Shown here piece by piece: positions 7,887 through 16,722 of a DNA stretch of 64,000 nt. The number at the start of each line of letters is the position of its first letter. Positions within the stretch are counted from its first letter, which is position 1. The notes below the pieces were generated by a model that worked only from the letters and a program-made list of their open reading frames with translations, was not told the DNA's origin and ran no database searches. The position numbers and the translations under genes are program-made. The stretch is taken from assembly GCA_016719295.1 (NCBI GenBank), contig JADKAF010000001.1, positions 4,526,001 to 4,590,000 of the forward strand. The letters run 5' to 3'. Source of the stretch: Planctomycetota bacterium (GTDB taxonomy: Bacteria; Planctomycetota; UBA1135; JADKAF01).

Positions 7887-8516
7887 TCAACACTTGCTCG
7901 CGCACCCGTCGGACCCCCGCACACCTTCGAGGCCCTCGCGGACCAGCCACGGAACCATCAGCATCGCTGCCGCGGGATCGGCCCACCACGAGCCGAGCAG
8001 TGAGTTGGCCCCGAGCCCGATCAGCAGTGTCACAGTCAGGTAGGAGCAGGCGAGGGTCTCGAGTGCTTCGGCGCGCAGGGCTTTGCTCTCGAGTCGTGCG
8101 GCAAGCCGCAGTTTCGCCCAAGAGAGCCCAGGCATGATCAGGAGCGACAAGGAGCCGAGGACAATGCCGACGAGACTGGTCGAAGGGGCTTCTTTCGCGA
8201 CGAGAGTCCAGCACGATTGGGCGACCACGTACGCGGCCAGCACCAGGAACGATGCGCCGATGGCCTTGCGAGCGAACACCTCCCGTCGTTCGTCGTCGTG
8301 GCGAGAGCGGAGGCGCCACAGCATGACTCCGGCGGCGAAGCACTCGATGCCGCTGTCGAGTCCGAACGCGACCAGAGCGTCGCTGTCCGCAGCGACGCCG
8401 AACCAGATGGCCACGATTCCTTCGATGACGTTGTAGGCGAGGGTTGCCGCGACGAGCCACGTGGCGATTTGCAGCAGGCGTTCCCGCTGCGGGTCAACGG
8501 CATCGGCGGCGGGCAC
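7887..8516 (-). CDS. CDF-type divalent cation transporter
   Basis: About 209 residues from the GTG at 8516, eight bases after the arsR stop; an ATG at 8582 would overlap arsR by 61 bp. Six hydrophobic segments are visible, the number expected for cation diffusion facilitators. Segment 2 carries FGLDSGIE and segment 5 ALETLACSY, where the metal-site acidic residues of the short CDF-like family lie, followed by the WWADPAAA motif. The cytoplasmic C-terminal domain of long CDF proteins is absent, as in this short subfamily. It probably exports Zn, Co or Cd across the inner membrane and hands metal to the divergent RND pump. It is co-transcribed behind an ArsR/SmtB repressor. Confidence 0.85.
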   Translation of the reverse strand: MPAADAVDPQRERLLQIATWLVAATLAYNVIEGIVAIWFGVAADSDALVAFGLDSGIECFAAGVMLWRLRSRHDDERREVFARKAIGASFLVLAAYVVAQSCWTLVAKEAPSTSLVGIVLGSLSLLIMPGLSWAKLRLAARLESKALRAEALETLACSYLTVTLLIGLGANSLLGSWWADPAAAMLMVPWLVREGLEGVRGSDGCASKC

Positions 8517-8521
8517 GGAGT

Positions 8522-8911
8522 TCAACTCGTGAGCGATGGTGTCTGGATGCCCACCCGGCACCGGCCATCGCTCCGCAGACACATGCGCTCACGGAAGCGT
8601 TGCTGGTCTGCGGCGAAAACGGCGTCTTCGGGGAGCCTGGTGACGAGGCGGTAGAGCGCGGCCGCGGTTGGGTCCTTCTTCGCGCTGAGCCTGTAGTAGA
8701 TCCATCGCCCCTCCTTCTCTCCGCGAATCAGGCCCGCGGTCTCGAGGATCTTGAGCTGCCGCGAGACGTTGTATTGACGCTCGCCGAGCGCATCGACGAA
8801 CTCGCAGACGCACATCTCGGCGTTGTTCACGGTCAGGAGCCTGAGCATTCGAAGTCTCGTTGGCTCGGAAACTGCCTTGAAGGCGGAGGTTGCTTCATCC
8901 CTCCCGATCAT
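8522..8911 (-). CDS. ArsR/SmtB family metal-responsive repressor
   Basis: 129 residues with a winged helix-turn-helix: KAVSEPTRLRMLRLL (residues about 12-26), the metal-site-like EMCVCEFVDALG, the recognition region QYNVSRQLKILETAGLI and the wing GEKEGRWIYYRL. The Cys-x-Cys in helix 3 matches the ELCVC box that binds metal or arsenite in this family. Such proteins release DNA when metal binds. The gene is first in a minus-strand operon with the CDF transporter and is divergent from the RND efflux operon. It is therefore the likely repressor of both transcripts, acting on the shared intergenic region 8912-9047. Confidence 0.9.
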   Translation of the reverse strand: MIGRDEATSAFKAVSEPTRLRMLRLLTVNNAEMCVCEFVDALGERQYNVSRQLKILETAGLIRGEKEGRWIYYRLSAKKDPTAAALYRLVTRLPEDAVFAADQQRFRERMCLRSDGRCRVGIQTPSLTS

Positions 8912-8954
8912 CGTTGCAGGCCTCGAGGTGCGAGGCGTCGGTGCTCGTCAACAC

Positions 8955-8982
8955 TTGCAGAAATGTGCATGTGTGCTAGTAT
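8955..8982 (+). promoter_or_regulatory. Predicted promoter/operator of the RND efflux operon
   Basis: TTGCAG (8955-8960) and TAGTAT (8977-8982) are separated by 16 bp, close to a sigma-70 promoter. The spacer AAATGTGCATGTGTGC contains overlapping ATGTGCAT-type half-sites like those bound by ArsR/SmtB proteins. It lies between arsR and the divergent efflux genes, the expected position for control by the metal sensor. Confidence 0.5.
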
Positions 8983-9047
8983 CGGCCGCCATGCCCTACA
9001 GGTCAAGTGCCGCCTGGATGTCCCGAACGATGCCGGAGTGACGCCGC

Positions 9048-10487
9048 GTGCCAGCCACCACAGCAACGGAGGTCACACTCGAGAGCCGCTCGCCGAGCTG
9101 GCCGGAGCGCTGCTCCGTGCGCGTGCGAGCAATCGCTGGATGCCTCCTTCTCACTTCCTGCGCGACCTACCAGCCAGAGCCGCTCGTCCCGTCGGACGAG
9201 CTCACCCGACTCAGTGGCGTGACCATCGAGGGGGTGACGGTGCAGCATGCGCGCCCTGGCGATGGCGACGAGTCACCCCAGCGCTTGCTCGACGTCACCG
9301 ATGGCCTGAACGAGAGCGAGTTGGCGTCCATCGCCCTGAGCTTGAACCCCGGATTAAAGGCCAAGCGACTGGAAGCGGGCCTAGCCGAGGCGCTCGTCCT
9401 CTCCGCTGGTTTGCTACCCAACCCGAAGATCGGAGTGGGCTGGAGACCAGGTCTCGGCAACTCATCCGGATACACAGCCGATGCCGCTCTTCTTGTCGAG
9501 CTACTGGCACCGGGGGAGCGCGACGCGCGGGTCGACGCTGCGACCGCACGATCCGCAACGGTGCATGCAGAAGTGCTGGCGACCGAGTGGCGGGTGGTCT
9601 CCGAGACGCGACTGAGCTGGCTTGCGGTGCTCAGTGCTGAGCAGGGCATAGACCTCCTCACCGAGGAGGTTCGACTGCGTGAGCAAGCGGTCGCGCACCT
9701 GCGAAGCAGGCGAGAGTTGGGAGAGGGAACAGAACTAGATGTCGTGGCGGCCGAGCTCGAGCTGGCGCAGATTCAGCGAGACCTTCGTCTCGCCACGGCT
9801 GACCTCGCGACATCGCGACGTTCGCTGAACGCGATGCTTGGTCTGCCCCCGGATCATCGGCTCGAGCTCACGGGCAGCGGCAAGCCACTCGCGATCACAG
9901 TCTTCGAGGACCTCTCCGACGAGGAGTTGGACCAGAGGCTACTCTCCGGTCGCTTGGAGCTGCGCGCGCTCGAAGCCTCCTACGAAGAGGCCGAGCACGA
10001 GTTGCGACTCGCGGTTGCCAAGCAGTTCCCGCGAATCGACATCGGGCCGTCGTTCGACCACGAGAACGACGGGGGAGACTACCTCGGACTGGGAGTGGGG
10101 ATCGCGATTCCGCTGTTCGACCGGAACCAGGGCGAGATTGCCGAGAGAGAGAGTCAGCGCCGGCAGCGGCGAGCTGAGTATGTCACCCTCCTCCACTCGC
10201 TCAGGGCGACGGCGTACGAGCGACGGGCGACCTTGCGACGGGCCAAGGCCGAACTCGATGTGCAGGCGAGAGACCTTCTCCCGACCCTGTCACGGCTGCG
10301 TGCTCTCTTCGAAAGCGCATTCACGGCCCGCGACATCAACGTCTTCGAGTGGCTGAGCGTCAGGGAGCGTGCTCTGACTGCCCAACGCGGCTACCTCGAC
10401 GCAATCGTTCGCTACCGGCGCCAGGTGATCGAGTTCGAAAGCGCTACTGGGCTGCCCCTTTCCAGACCGCTCGCCGAGCGCAAGTAG
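9048..10487 (+). CDS. TolC/CzcC-family outer-membrane efflux lipoprotein
   Basis: 479 residues from GTG 9048, with GGAG about ten bases upstream. The N-terminus has a hydrophobic stretch ending in a lipobox (LLLTSC, Cys near residue 38), so it is probably a lipid-anchored outer-membrane protein. The rest shows the paired helical repeats of the TolC outer-membrane factor family: LSWLAVLSAEQGIDLLTEEVRLREQ, long heptad regions, the LGVGIAIPLFDRNQGEI motif near the middle of the second repeat, and AYERRATLRRAKAEL near the end. This is the outer channel of a tripartite heavy-metal pump, like CzcC/CusC. It is first in the operon with adaptor and permease and behind the predicted metal-controlled promoter. 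Confidence 0.88.
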   Translation: MPATTATEVTLESRSPSWPERCSVRVRAIAGCLLLTSCATYQPEPLVPSDELTRLSGVTIEGVTVQHARPGDGDESPQRLLDVTDGLNESELASIALSLNPGLKAKRLEAGLAEALVLSAGLLPNPKIGVGWRPGLGNSSGYTADAALLVELLAPGERDARVDAATARSATVHAEVLATEWRVVSETRLSWLAVLSAEQGIDLLTEEVRLREQAVAHLRSRRELGEGTELDVVAAELELAQIQRDLRLATADLATSRRSLNAMLGLPPDHRLELTGSGKPLAITVFEDLSDEELDQRLLSGRLELRALEASYEEAEHELRLAVAKQFPRIDIGPSFDHENDGGDYLGLGVGIAIPLFDRNQGEIAERESQRRQRRAEYVTLLHSLRATAYERRATLRRAKAELDVQARDLLPTLSRLRALFESAFTARDINVFEWLSVRERALTAQRGYLDAIVRYRRQVIEFESATGLPLSRPLAERK

Positions 10488-10521
10488 TCACGGCCCATCA
10501 ACCCACCCCAAGAGCATCCTC

Positions 10522-12129
10522 ATGAAACGCTTCACCCTTCTCACGAGCTACATCTCGACTGTGTTGGTGCTGGGCCTGCTCGCCGGCGTCGGCTACTGGG
10601 GACACCACAGCAACTGGACCCTGCCCGCATTCGACCAGATCATCGAGGGCGGGCAGGCCGCTGCGAAGGAGGACTGGTGCGAGGCTCACGGTGTCGCGCA
10701 GTCCAAGTGCATCGCCTGCAACCCGGAACTGGCTGGTGCCGACCCCGCCGATTGGTGCAAGGAGCACGGAGTGCCGGAGTCGCAGTGCACAGTCTGCCAT
10801 CCCGAGATCCTGCTGGGTGGAGCCGCCGCCGATTGGTGCAAGGAACACGGAGTGCCCGAGTCCCAGTGCACGCTCTGTCATCCCGAGATCGCGGTGAAGC
10901 GTGATGCGCCGCCGCCGGCCTCTGGCATCACGGTCAGCCGAGATCCTGACATCAAGCCCGAGAAGAACCCTGAGGCCTGCCTGACCCACGCCATTCGCGT
11001 GCAGTTCGCGTCGGCGGCAGCGATCAAGAAGGCGGGGGTCGAGTTCGAAGGCGTCGTCGAGCGCCCGATGACCGCGCGCATTCGCGCCAGCGGTGAGATC
11101 GGCTACGACCAGACCCGGCTCGCCCGACTCGCCACACGGGTGCCGGGAACCGTCTGGAGAGTGGACGTGGAACTCGGCCAGCACGTGAAGAAGGGTGACG
11201 TCCTGGCCCTGGTCGACGCGCTCGAAGTAGGTCGCATCAAGGCCGAACTGCTGAACGCGATCGCGCTGCTCGACGTGCGGACGAAGACGCTCGCCAGGCT
11301 GCAGGCATCTGAGAAGCAGGGCTTCCGGACGAACGCCGAACTCCAGGAGGCCGATGCTGCGGTTCGCGAGACCCGCGTTCGCCTGCTCGCGGCACAGCAG
11401 GAGCTCGCGAACCTCGGCCTCCCGGTGAAGATGGAAGCACTGGCCGGCCTTTCCGAGGACGGCTTGGTGCAGCACCTGCGCTTCCTTGGGCTACCGAGAG
11501 GAGTCGTGGAGTCCATCGGTCCCGTCGGGGCAACGTCGAACCTGATTCCAGTCGTCGCGCCGTTGGATGGGGTGGTCGTCGCCCGAGATGCGGTGCCCGG
11601 GGAGTTGGCGGACGCATCGAGGCCGTTGTTCACAGTGGCCGACGTGTCCAGCGTCTGGGCATTGCTCGACGTGCGGGCCGAGGACATCAACAGTGTCGCG
11701 GTCGGTCAGACGGTGACGTTTCATCCGGACGGAGCCGACCAGTCGGCGAATGGTGTCGTGTCGTGGATCAGCACCGCGGTCGACGACAAGACGCGCACGG
11801 TGAAAGTGCGCGCAGTGCTCCCAAACTCAGACGGCGAACTTCGTCCCAACACTTTCGGAGCAGCATGGATCGCGATCCGCAGCGAGCCGAACGCCGTTGC
11901 CGTCAGCAACGAAGCAATCCACTGGGAGGGATGCTGCCATGTCGTGTTCGTTCAGCTCACGGATGAGGTCTTCCAGACCCGCAAGGTGCGACTCGGCACC
12001 CGGTCGGGACAGTTCACCGAAGTGCGCATCGGCCTGCTTCCCGGTGAAGTCGTCGCAACCACGGGTAGCCATGTACTGAAATCCGCCCTGCTCAAGAGCC
12101 GACTTGGCGCCGGTTGCGTCGACGAGTAA
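10522..12129 (+). CDS. RND efflux periplasmic adaptor (CzcB/CusB type) with three metal-binding repeats
   Basis: 535 residues. One N-terminal membrane anchor (residues about 9-26) precedes three near-identical 20-residue motifs of the form WC-x3-HGV-x2-S-x-C-x2-C-x-PE starting near residues 51, 77 and 104. Then come the membrane-fusion-protein domains: a lipoyl-like half (VPGTVWRVDVELGQHVKKGDVL), a helical hairpin (residues about 235-300), the second lipoyl half (VVAPLDGVVVARDAVPGELAD) and beta-barrel and membrane-proximal parts. It links the inner-membrane RND pump to the TolC-type channel. The Cys/His repeats may collect periplasmic metal. The same motif recurs in the lipoprotein at the end of the operon. 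The stop TAA is the first base triplet of a 17-bp tandem duplication. Confidence 0.9.
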   Translation: MKRFTLLTSYISTVLVLGLLAGVGYWGHHSNWTLPAFDQIIEGGQAAAKEDWCEAHGVAQSKCIACNPELAGADPADWCKEHGVPESQCTVCHPEILLGGAAADWCKEHGVPESQCTLCHPEIAVKRDAPPPASGITVSRDPDIKPEKNPEACLTHAIRVQFASAAAIKKAGVEFEGVVERPMTARIRASGEIGYDQTRLARLATRVPGTVWRVDVELGQHVKKGDVLALVDALEVGRIKAELLNAIALLDVRTKTLARLQASEKQGFRTNAELQEADAAVRETRVRLLAAQQELANLGLPVKMEALAGLSEDGLVQHLRFLGLPRGVVESIGPVGATSNLIPVVAPLDGVVVARDAVPGELADASRPLFTVADVSSVWALLDVRAEDINSVAVGQTVTFHPDGADQSANGVVSWISTAVDDKTRTVKVRAVLPNSDGELRPNTFGAAWIAIRSEPNAVAVSNEAIHWEGCCHVVFVQLTDEVFQTRKVRLGTRSGQFTEVRIGLLPGEVVATTGSHVLKSALLKSRLGAGCVDE

Positions 12130-12160
12130 CCGGACGATTCCATTAACCGGACGATTCCAT
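12127..12160 (+). repeat. 17-bp perfect tandem duplication at the adaptor-pump junction
   Basis: TAACCGGACGATTCCAT occurs twice head to tail (12127-12143 and 12144-12160). The first copy holds the adaptor stop codon TAA; the second copy provides the A and T of the pump start codon ATG at 12159. The duplication increases the spacing between the two genes by 17 bp. Confidence 0.9.
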
Positions 12161-15100
12161 GCTCAATTGGTTGATCACCTGGTCTCTCTCGCACCGCTTC
12201 GTCGTCATCGCGGCATCACTGGGGTTCGTCGTTCTCGGCTTCGTCTCCCTGAGTAGACTCGAGATCGACGCGTTCCCGGACACGACGCCGGTCCAGGTCC
12301 AGATCAACACCGTGGCCCCGGCGCTGGCGCCGGAAGAGGTCGAGCGACAGCTCACGTTCCCGGTCGAGCAGGCCATCAGCGGGCTTCCCGGACTCGAGGA
12401 CGTGCGCTCCATCTCCAAGTTCGGGCTGTCTCAGGTCGTCGTCCTGTTCGAGGACGGGACCGACATCTACCTGGCGAGGCAGCTCATCATGGAGCGCCTC
12501 AGCACGGTCGAGCTGACCGAGGGAATCCTTCGTCCGGAGATGGGGCCCATATCGACTGGGCTCGGTGAAGTGTTCCACTACGTGGTCACTGGCAAAGGAC
12601 GAGACCTCACAGACCTGCGGACGGTGCACGATTGGGCGGTCCGTCCGACGTTGCGAACCGTGTCTGGCGTTGCCGAGGTGAATAGTTGGGGCGGTTACGA
12701 GAAGCGCTACGAAGTGCGTCTCGACCCGGCGATGCTGATCAAGCACGCACTCACGTTCCGCGACGTTGTCGACGCGGTCAACGGCAACAACCTCAATGTC
12801 GGCGGCGGCACGATCCAGGAGGCGGGTGCGATGCTCCTCGTTCACGGCATCGGCCGAGCATCGAGCACCGAGGATCTGGGCAACATAGTGATCGACGCCA
12901 AGGACGGCGTGCCGATTCGGATTCGGGATGTCGCCGAAGTAGCCATCGGTCACGAGGTGCGCCGTGGGGCGGTGACCGCGGATGGCAAGGGGGAGGTCGT
13001 TCTCGGGCTCGGCTTCATGCTCATGGGGGAGAACAGCCACGAGGTAACGTGGAGCCTCAAGGAGAAGCTCGATCAGGTGCGGCAGACGCTGCCACCAGGG
13101 ATCGACGTCGAGACCGTCTATGACCGCACGGAACTCGTCGATCACGTGATCGCGACGGTGAGGAAGAACCTGTTCGAAGGCGGCCTACTGGTCATCGCCG
13201 TCCTGTTCATCTTCCTCGGCAACTTGAGGGCTGGTCTGATCGTCGCCGTTGCCATCCCCTTCTCGATGCTGTTCGCGTTCTCGGGGATGCTGCGCTTTGG
13301 CATCGCGGGAAGCTTGCTGAGCCTCGGGGCCTTGGACTTCGGCCTGGTGGTCGACAGCTCGGTCATCATGATCGAGAACGTCGTTCGGCGGATTGCCCAT
13401 CGCAAGCGTGACGGTCAGAGCCACCTGGACCTGGTGAGGGAGGCTGCCATCGAAGTGCGCAAGCCGACGATGTTCGGCGAGCTCATCATTATGGTGGTCT
13501 ACCTGCCGATCCTCACGCTCGAGGGGGTCGAGGGGAAGCTGTTCCAGCCGATGGCGCTCACGGTAATCTTCGCGCTGCTGGGCTCGCTCGTGCTCTCGCT
13601 CACACTCATGCCGGTGCTGGCGAGCCTGTTCCTGCCGCGGCGGATCAAGGAACGAGACCCATTGCTCGTCCGTTTGGCCCGCTGGATCTACGAGCCGCTG
13701 TTGCGCCTCGCCCTTCGCTTCCGAGTGACGGTCGTGGGCTTAGCGATTGCCGTTCTCGTTGTGACCGGAATGCTGGCGCGAGGGCTTGGCTCGGAGTTCG
13801 TGCCGCGACTGTCCGAGGGAGCCGTCGTGTTGAACGTCGTTCGCCTGGCGGGAACGGACATCTCGGAGTCCATTCGCTACAACACCCAGATCGAGCGAGC
13901 GCTGCTGGCCGCGTTTCCCAGCGAGATCCGCCACGTCTGGAGCCGCCTCGGCACCGCGGAGGTCGCGACCGACCCGATGGGTGTGGAGCTCACGGACGTC
14001 TTCATCTCGCTCAATCCACGCGATGCGTGGACGAAAGCCGAGACTCAGGCGGAACTGGTCGGCCTGCTGCAGAAGGAAGTGAGAGACCTGCCGGGGCAGA
14101 ACATCGCGTTCACGCAGCCCATCGAGATGCGCATCAACGAGATGATCTCGGGAGTGCGCTCGGATGTGGCCGTGAAGTTGTTTGGCGACGACTTCGACGT
14201 GCTCACCGCAAAGGCCAGGGAGATCGAAGGGGCCCTGCGCTCCGTGGAGGGTTGTGTCGACGCCAGCACGGAGCAGATCACCGGGCAGCCGGTCCTGCAG
14301 GTCAGGGTCAAGCAGGAGCAGCTCGCCCGCTACGGTGTTCCTGCCCGTGATGTGCTGGACATCGTGGAGTCAGTCGGTGGCAAGATCATCGGTGAGGTTA
14401 TCGAGGGCCAGCTGCGCTTTCCCTTGGCGGTACGGCTCCCGGAGCGACTGCGGGCCACTCCCGCAGACATCGGCGCCATCGAACTCACCACGGCTCGCGG
14501 AGATCGCATCCCCGTTTCGCGGCTGGCGTCCATCGACATCATCGAGGGACCATCGACGATCACGCGCGAGTGGAGCCAGCGCCGGATCACGGTGCAGTGC
14601 AACGTGCGTGGACGGGACGTTGGGTCCTTCGTTGCCGAGGCGCAGAGGAAGGTTGCTGCAATCCAACTGCCGGCCGGTAGATACCGCGTCGAGTGGGGCG
14701 GCCAGTTCGAGAATCTGGAACGAGCCCGAACGCGACTTCTCGTCGTTGTGCCGATCGCGCTGCTGCTGATCTTCTCATTGCTCTACTTCTCGCTCGACTC
14801 GGTGCGCTTGGCGCTCCTGGTCTTCACCGGAGTGCCGCTGGCGGTGACGGGAGGCGTCGTTTCCCTGTGGCTCCGTTCGATGCCGTTCTCGATATCTGCA
14901 GCGGTCGGGTTCATCGCGCTGTCCGGCGTCGCCGTGCTCAACGGCTTGGTGATGGTCACCTTCATCCGTCAGCTGCGCGTGCAGGGTGCGGACATCGAGA
15001 AGGCTGTCGTGGACGGCAGCTTGTCGCGTCTTCGGCCGGTGCTCATGACCGCTCTCGTAGCCGCCCTCGGCTTCGTGCCCATGGCTTTGGCAACCGGCAT

Positions 15101-15254
15101 GGGCGCCGAGGTGCAAAAGCCGCTCGCCACAGTCGTCATCGGCGGGGTCCTCAGCAGCAGTGCTTTGACCCTGCTCATTCTCCCCGTCCTTTACAAGTGG
15201 TTCGAGCCGAAGGCGCGGACCGCGAAGCCTGAGATTGCCCAGGAGACACCATGA
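12159..15254 (+). CDS. Heavy-metal RND efflux permease (CzcA/CusA family)
   Basis: 1031 residues, the normal size of HME-RND pumps. Twelve membrane segments in two halves are visible: the first starts at residue 10 (HRFVVIAASLGFVVLGF), segments 2-6 lie at about 340-480, and the second half restarts with RLLVVVPIALLLIFSLLYF near 855. The proton-relay segment GALDFGLVVDSSVIMIENVVRR matches the CzcA consensus with its conserved Asp and Glu. Large periplasmic loops lie between. The pump expels divalent cations such as Co, Zn and Cd, or Cu/Ag, using the proton gradient; which metal cannot be read from sequence alone. The gene is between the adaptor and a small Cys-rich lipoprotein, overlapping the latter by four bases. 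Confidence 0.92.
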   Translation: MLNWLITWSLSHRFVVIAASLGFVVLGFVSLSRLEIDAFPDTTPVQVQINTVAPALAPEEVERQLTFPVEQAISGLPGLEDVRSISKFGLSQVVVLFEDGTDIYLARQLIMERLSTVELTEGILRPEMGPISTGLGEVFHYVVTGKGRDLTDLRTVHDWAVRPTLRTVSGVAEVNSWGGYEKRYEVRLDPAMLIKHALTFRDVVDAVNGNNLNVGGGTIQEAGAMLLVHGIGRASSTEDLGNIVIDAKDGVPIRIRDVAEVAIGHEVRRGAVTADGKGEVVLGLGFMLMGENSHEVTWSLKEKLDQVRQTLPPGIDVETVYDRTELVDHVIATVRKNLFEGGLLVIAVLFIFLGNLRAGLIVAVAIPFSMLFAFSGMLRFGIAGSLLSLGALDFGLVVDSSVIMIENVVRRIAHRKRDGQSHLDLVREAAIEVRKPTMFGELIIMVVYLPILTLEGVEGKLFQPMALTVIFALLGSLVLSLTLMPVLASLFLPRRIKERDPLLVRLARWIYEPLLRLALRFRVTVVGLAIAVLVVTGMLARGLGSEFVPRLSEGAVVLNVVRLAGTDISESIRYNTQIERALLAAFPSEIRHVWSRLGTAEVATDPMGVELTDVFISLNPRDAWTKAETQAELVGLLQKEVRDLPGQNIAFTQPIEMRINEMISGVRSDVAVKLFGDDFDVLTAKAREIEGALRSVEGCVDASTEQITGQPVLQVRVKQEQLARYGVPARDVLDIVESVGGKIIGEVIEGQLRFPLAVRLPERLRATPADIGAIELTTARGDRIPVSRLASIDIIEGPSTITREWSQRRITVQCNVRGRDVGSFVAEAQRKVAAIQLPAGRYRVEWGGQFENLERARTRLLVVVPIALLLIFSLLYFSLDSVRLALLVFTGVPLAVTGGVVSLWLRSMPFSISAAVGFIALSGVAVLNGLVMVTFIRQLRVQGADIEKAVVDGSLSRLRPVLMTALVAALGFVPMALATGMGAEVQKPLATVVIGGVLSSSALTLLILPVLYKWFEPKARTAKPEIAQETP

Positions 15255-15592
15255 GTCCCCGCGTTTTGTCCGCGCTGCTCCTTGTCCTTCCGTTCGCGAT
15301 CACGAGCTGTGGAGGAGAACCGAGACAGCCTTCCCAATCGACGACGACGCCGGAGCAGAAGAAGCCTGTGGCCCCCCTCGTCCCCAAGGTCGAGATCCAC
15401 GACTGGTGCAAGGAGCACGGCGTTCCCGAGTCCATCTGCACGCGTTGCAACGCAAGCCTGGCCGCAGGCTTCAAGAAGAAGGGGGACTGGTGCGACAAGC
15501 ATGATCTGCCCGACTCGCAGTGCTTTGCCTGCCACCCCGGGCTTGAGGCTGAGTTCAAGGCCAAGGCGCCGAAGGGCGCCGTCGACAAGTAG
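15251..15592 (+). CDS. Small lipoprotein with two Cys/His metal-binding motifs
   Basis: 113 residues; the ATG overlaps the pump stop (ATGA), so translation is coupled. The N-terminus is a lipoprotein signal (VLPFAITSCGGE, Cys near residue 19). Two motifs start near residues 51 and 79: DWCKEHGVPESICTRCN and DWCDKHDLPDSQCFACHPG. They match the three motifs in the adaptor encoded upstream, with the same spacing of one His and three Cys. It is probably an outer-membrane or periplasmic metal chaperone or sensor that works with the pump. This protein is not part of the classical Czc or Cus sets. Function is inferred from motif and operon position. Confidence 0.8.
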   Translation: MSPRVLSALLLVLPFAITSCGGEPRQPSQSTTTPEQKKPVAPLVPKVEIHDWCKEHGVPESICTRCNASLAAGFKKKGDWCDKHDLPDSQCFACHPGLEAEFKAKAPKGAVDK

Positions 15593-15970
15593 TCGACGCT
15601 TGTGAATGCGCGGCGGGGCTTCGTCGTCGGCATGGCGTTGAACCCCTGTCGATCATCGCCGTCGAGGGTCGAGTCGTCGAACTCGTTCGACTTCCACGAA
15701 ACCCGGGGCGGTTCAGAACCCCTTGCGGCTCAGCGACCAACCGAGCCCAGCCCAGCGCACGGACGGCCTTGGGCTGTCCCGCACGTTCTCCCGCGGGAGG
15801 AGTTTGGCATTGACTTGATCTCGGGAGTCGCGGAGGCTGCTCAAGGATCGGCTCGTCGGCAGGACGATCCAGTGGAAAGCGAAGAGAAACGTACGTTTGT
15901 CCCCAAGATCTCCGCAGGCAAGGTCAACGACCCACGTTGCGATTTGGGCGGCGTTGCTGGTTCTCGTCCC

Positions 15971-16020
15971 TGCTCCGTGTCAGTCCAATCCGGACATTCG
16001 GCAACGAGTTCCGTCACGCC
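15971..16020 (+). repeat. 50-bp dispersed repeat, copy B
   Basis: TGCTCCGTGTCAG...CCAATCCGGAC...CGTCACGCC, closely related to copy A (6799-6848) and copy C (16042-16091). Confidence 0.7.
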
Positions 16021-16041
16021 GAGCGCCTCGAGCGCCGACCG

Positions 16042-16091
16042 TGCTCCCCGTCAGGCCAATCCGGACTTTTCGCGACGTCTTCCGTCACGCA
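16042..16091 (+). repeat. 50-bp dispersed repeat, copy C
   Basis: TGCTCCCCGTCAG...CCAATCCGGACTTTTCGCGACG...CGTCACGC. It is nearly identical to copy A over the first 40 bases, although the two are more than 9 kb apart. Confidence 0.7.
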
Positions 16092-16690
16092 GTTTCTGAA
16101 CAGCGGAGCTGCTTTCGACCTGGTCGCCCCTTCGCTCGAGCGAATTCGCTCCGGCAGCAGAGGAACGCTTGGGGCGCCGGCGTCCCGCAACGTGTCCTTC
16201 GGGCTCGCGATCGATCGACCAGCACGTGGGCGAGGTCTGGACGCGCCGATGGATGATCCGTCAGCGGCATGGCCGACCGAGATCTCCACGTGCCGCCCAC
16301 GTCCCGCGCCGCCACGATCACCGACGGGCGGATCCCAGCGCCCATTTTCGCGCCCTCGAGTTCCGGCAGACGGCGGTGCCGCTTCTGCGCGCCGGAGCCA
16401 TCGATCTCATCGGCAGCGAAGCCACGACGAGCTCGCGGATCGCGGCGAGAGAACGGTCGGCCGGTCAGCCCGAGCCGCTCCGGTGACCTCGTCCTCGCCC
16501 TCCCAACCCGCCCCGTTCGGGTCACAGTGTCGCGCTATGTCCGCCCGCGAATTCCAGCGATCGGATCGGCCGATGGACCTGTCCGCCTGCGTCGCGCTGT
16601 GTCACCCGACCCGGCCAGAACGCCGCAGGAATGGTGACAAAAGTGGTGAGTCCGGCACTTTTCGAGCCTCTCCGCCCGGATGCGCCCGTT

Positions 16691-16719
16691 CGTAAGTCGC
16701 GCAACTACAACGACTTACG
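16691..16719. repeat. 9-bp stem hairpin next to the tRNA fragment
   Basis: CGTAAGTCG (16691-16699) and CGACTTACG (16711-16719) are perfect complements separated by 11 bases. On the minus strand the hairpin lies immediately after the tRNA 3' half, where a tRNA terminator would be, although no T-tract follows. Confidence 0.6.
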
Positions 16720-16722
16720 CGA

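Larger units (their letters stand above)
15593..16690. other. Decayed or non-coding DNA with repeats
   Basis: About 1.1 kb with several overlapping open frames on both strands but no frame with recognisable domains or good ribosome sites. It contains two direct copies of the 50-bp repeat and, further right, three near-copies of an 11-base GTCGCGCTGTG word (about 16528, 16591 and 16778). Likely remnants of mobile DNA. Confidence 0.5.

Noticed and set aside
7886..8960. A 12-base word GTCAACACTTGC at both ends of the arsR/CDF unit (about 7886 and 8948)
   Set aside because: One copy is the end of the CDF coding sequence; without a third copy or dyad symmetry it is probably chance.
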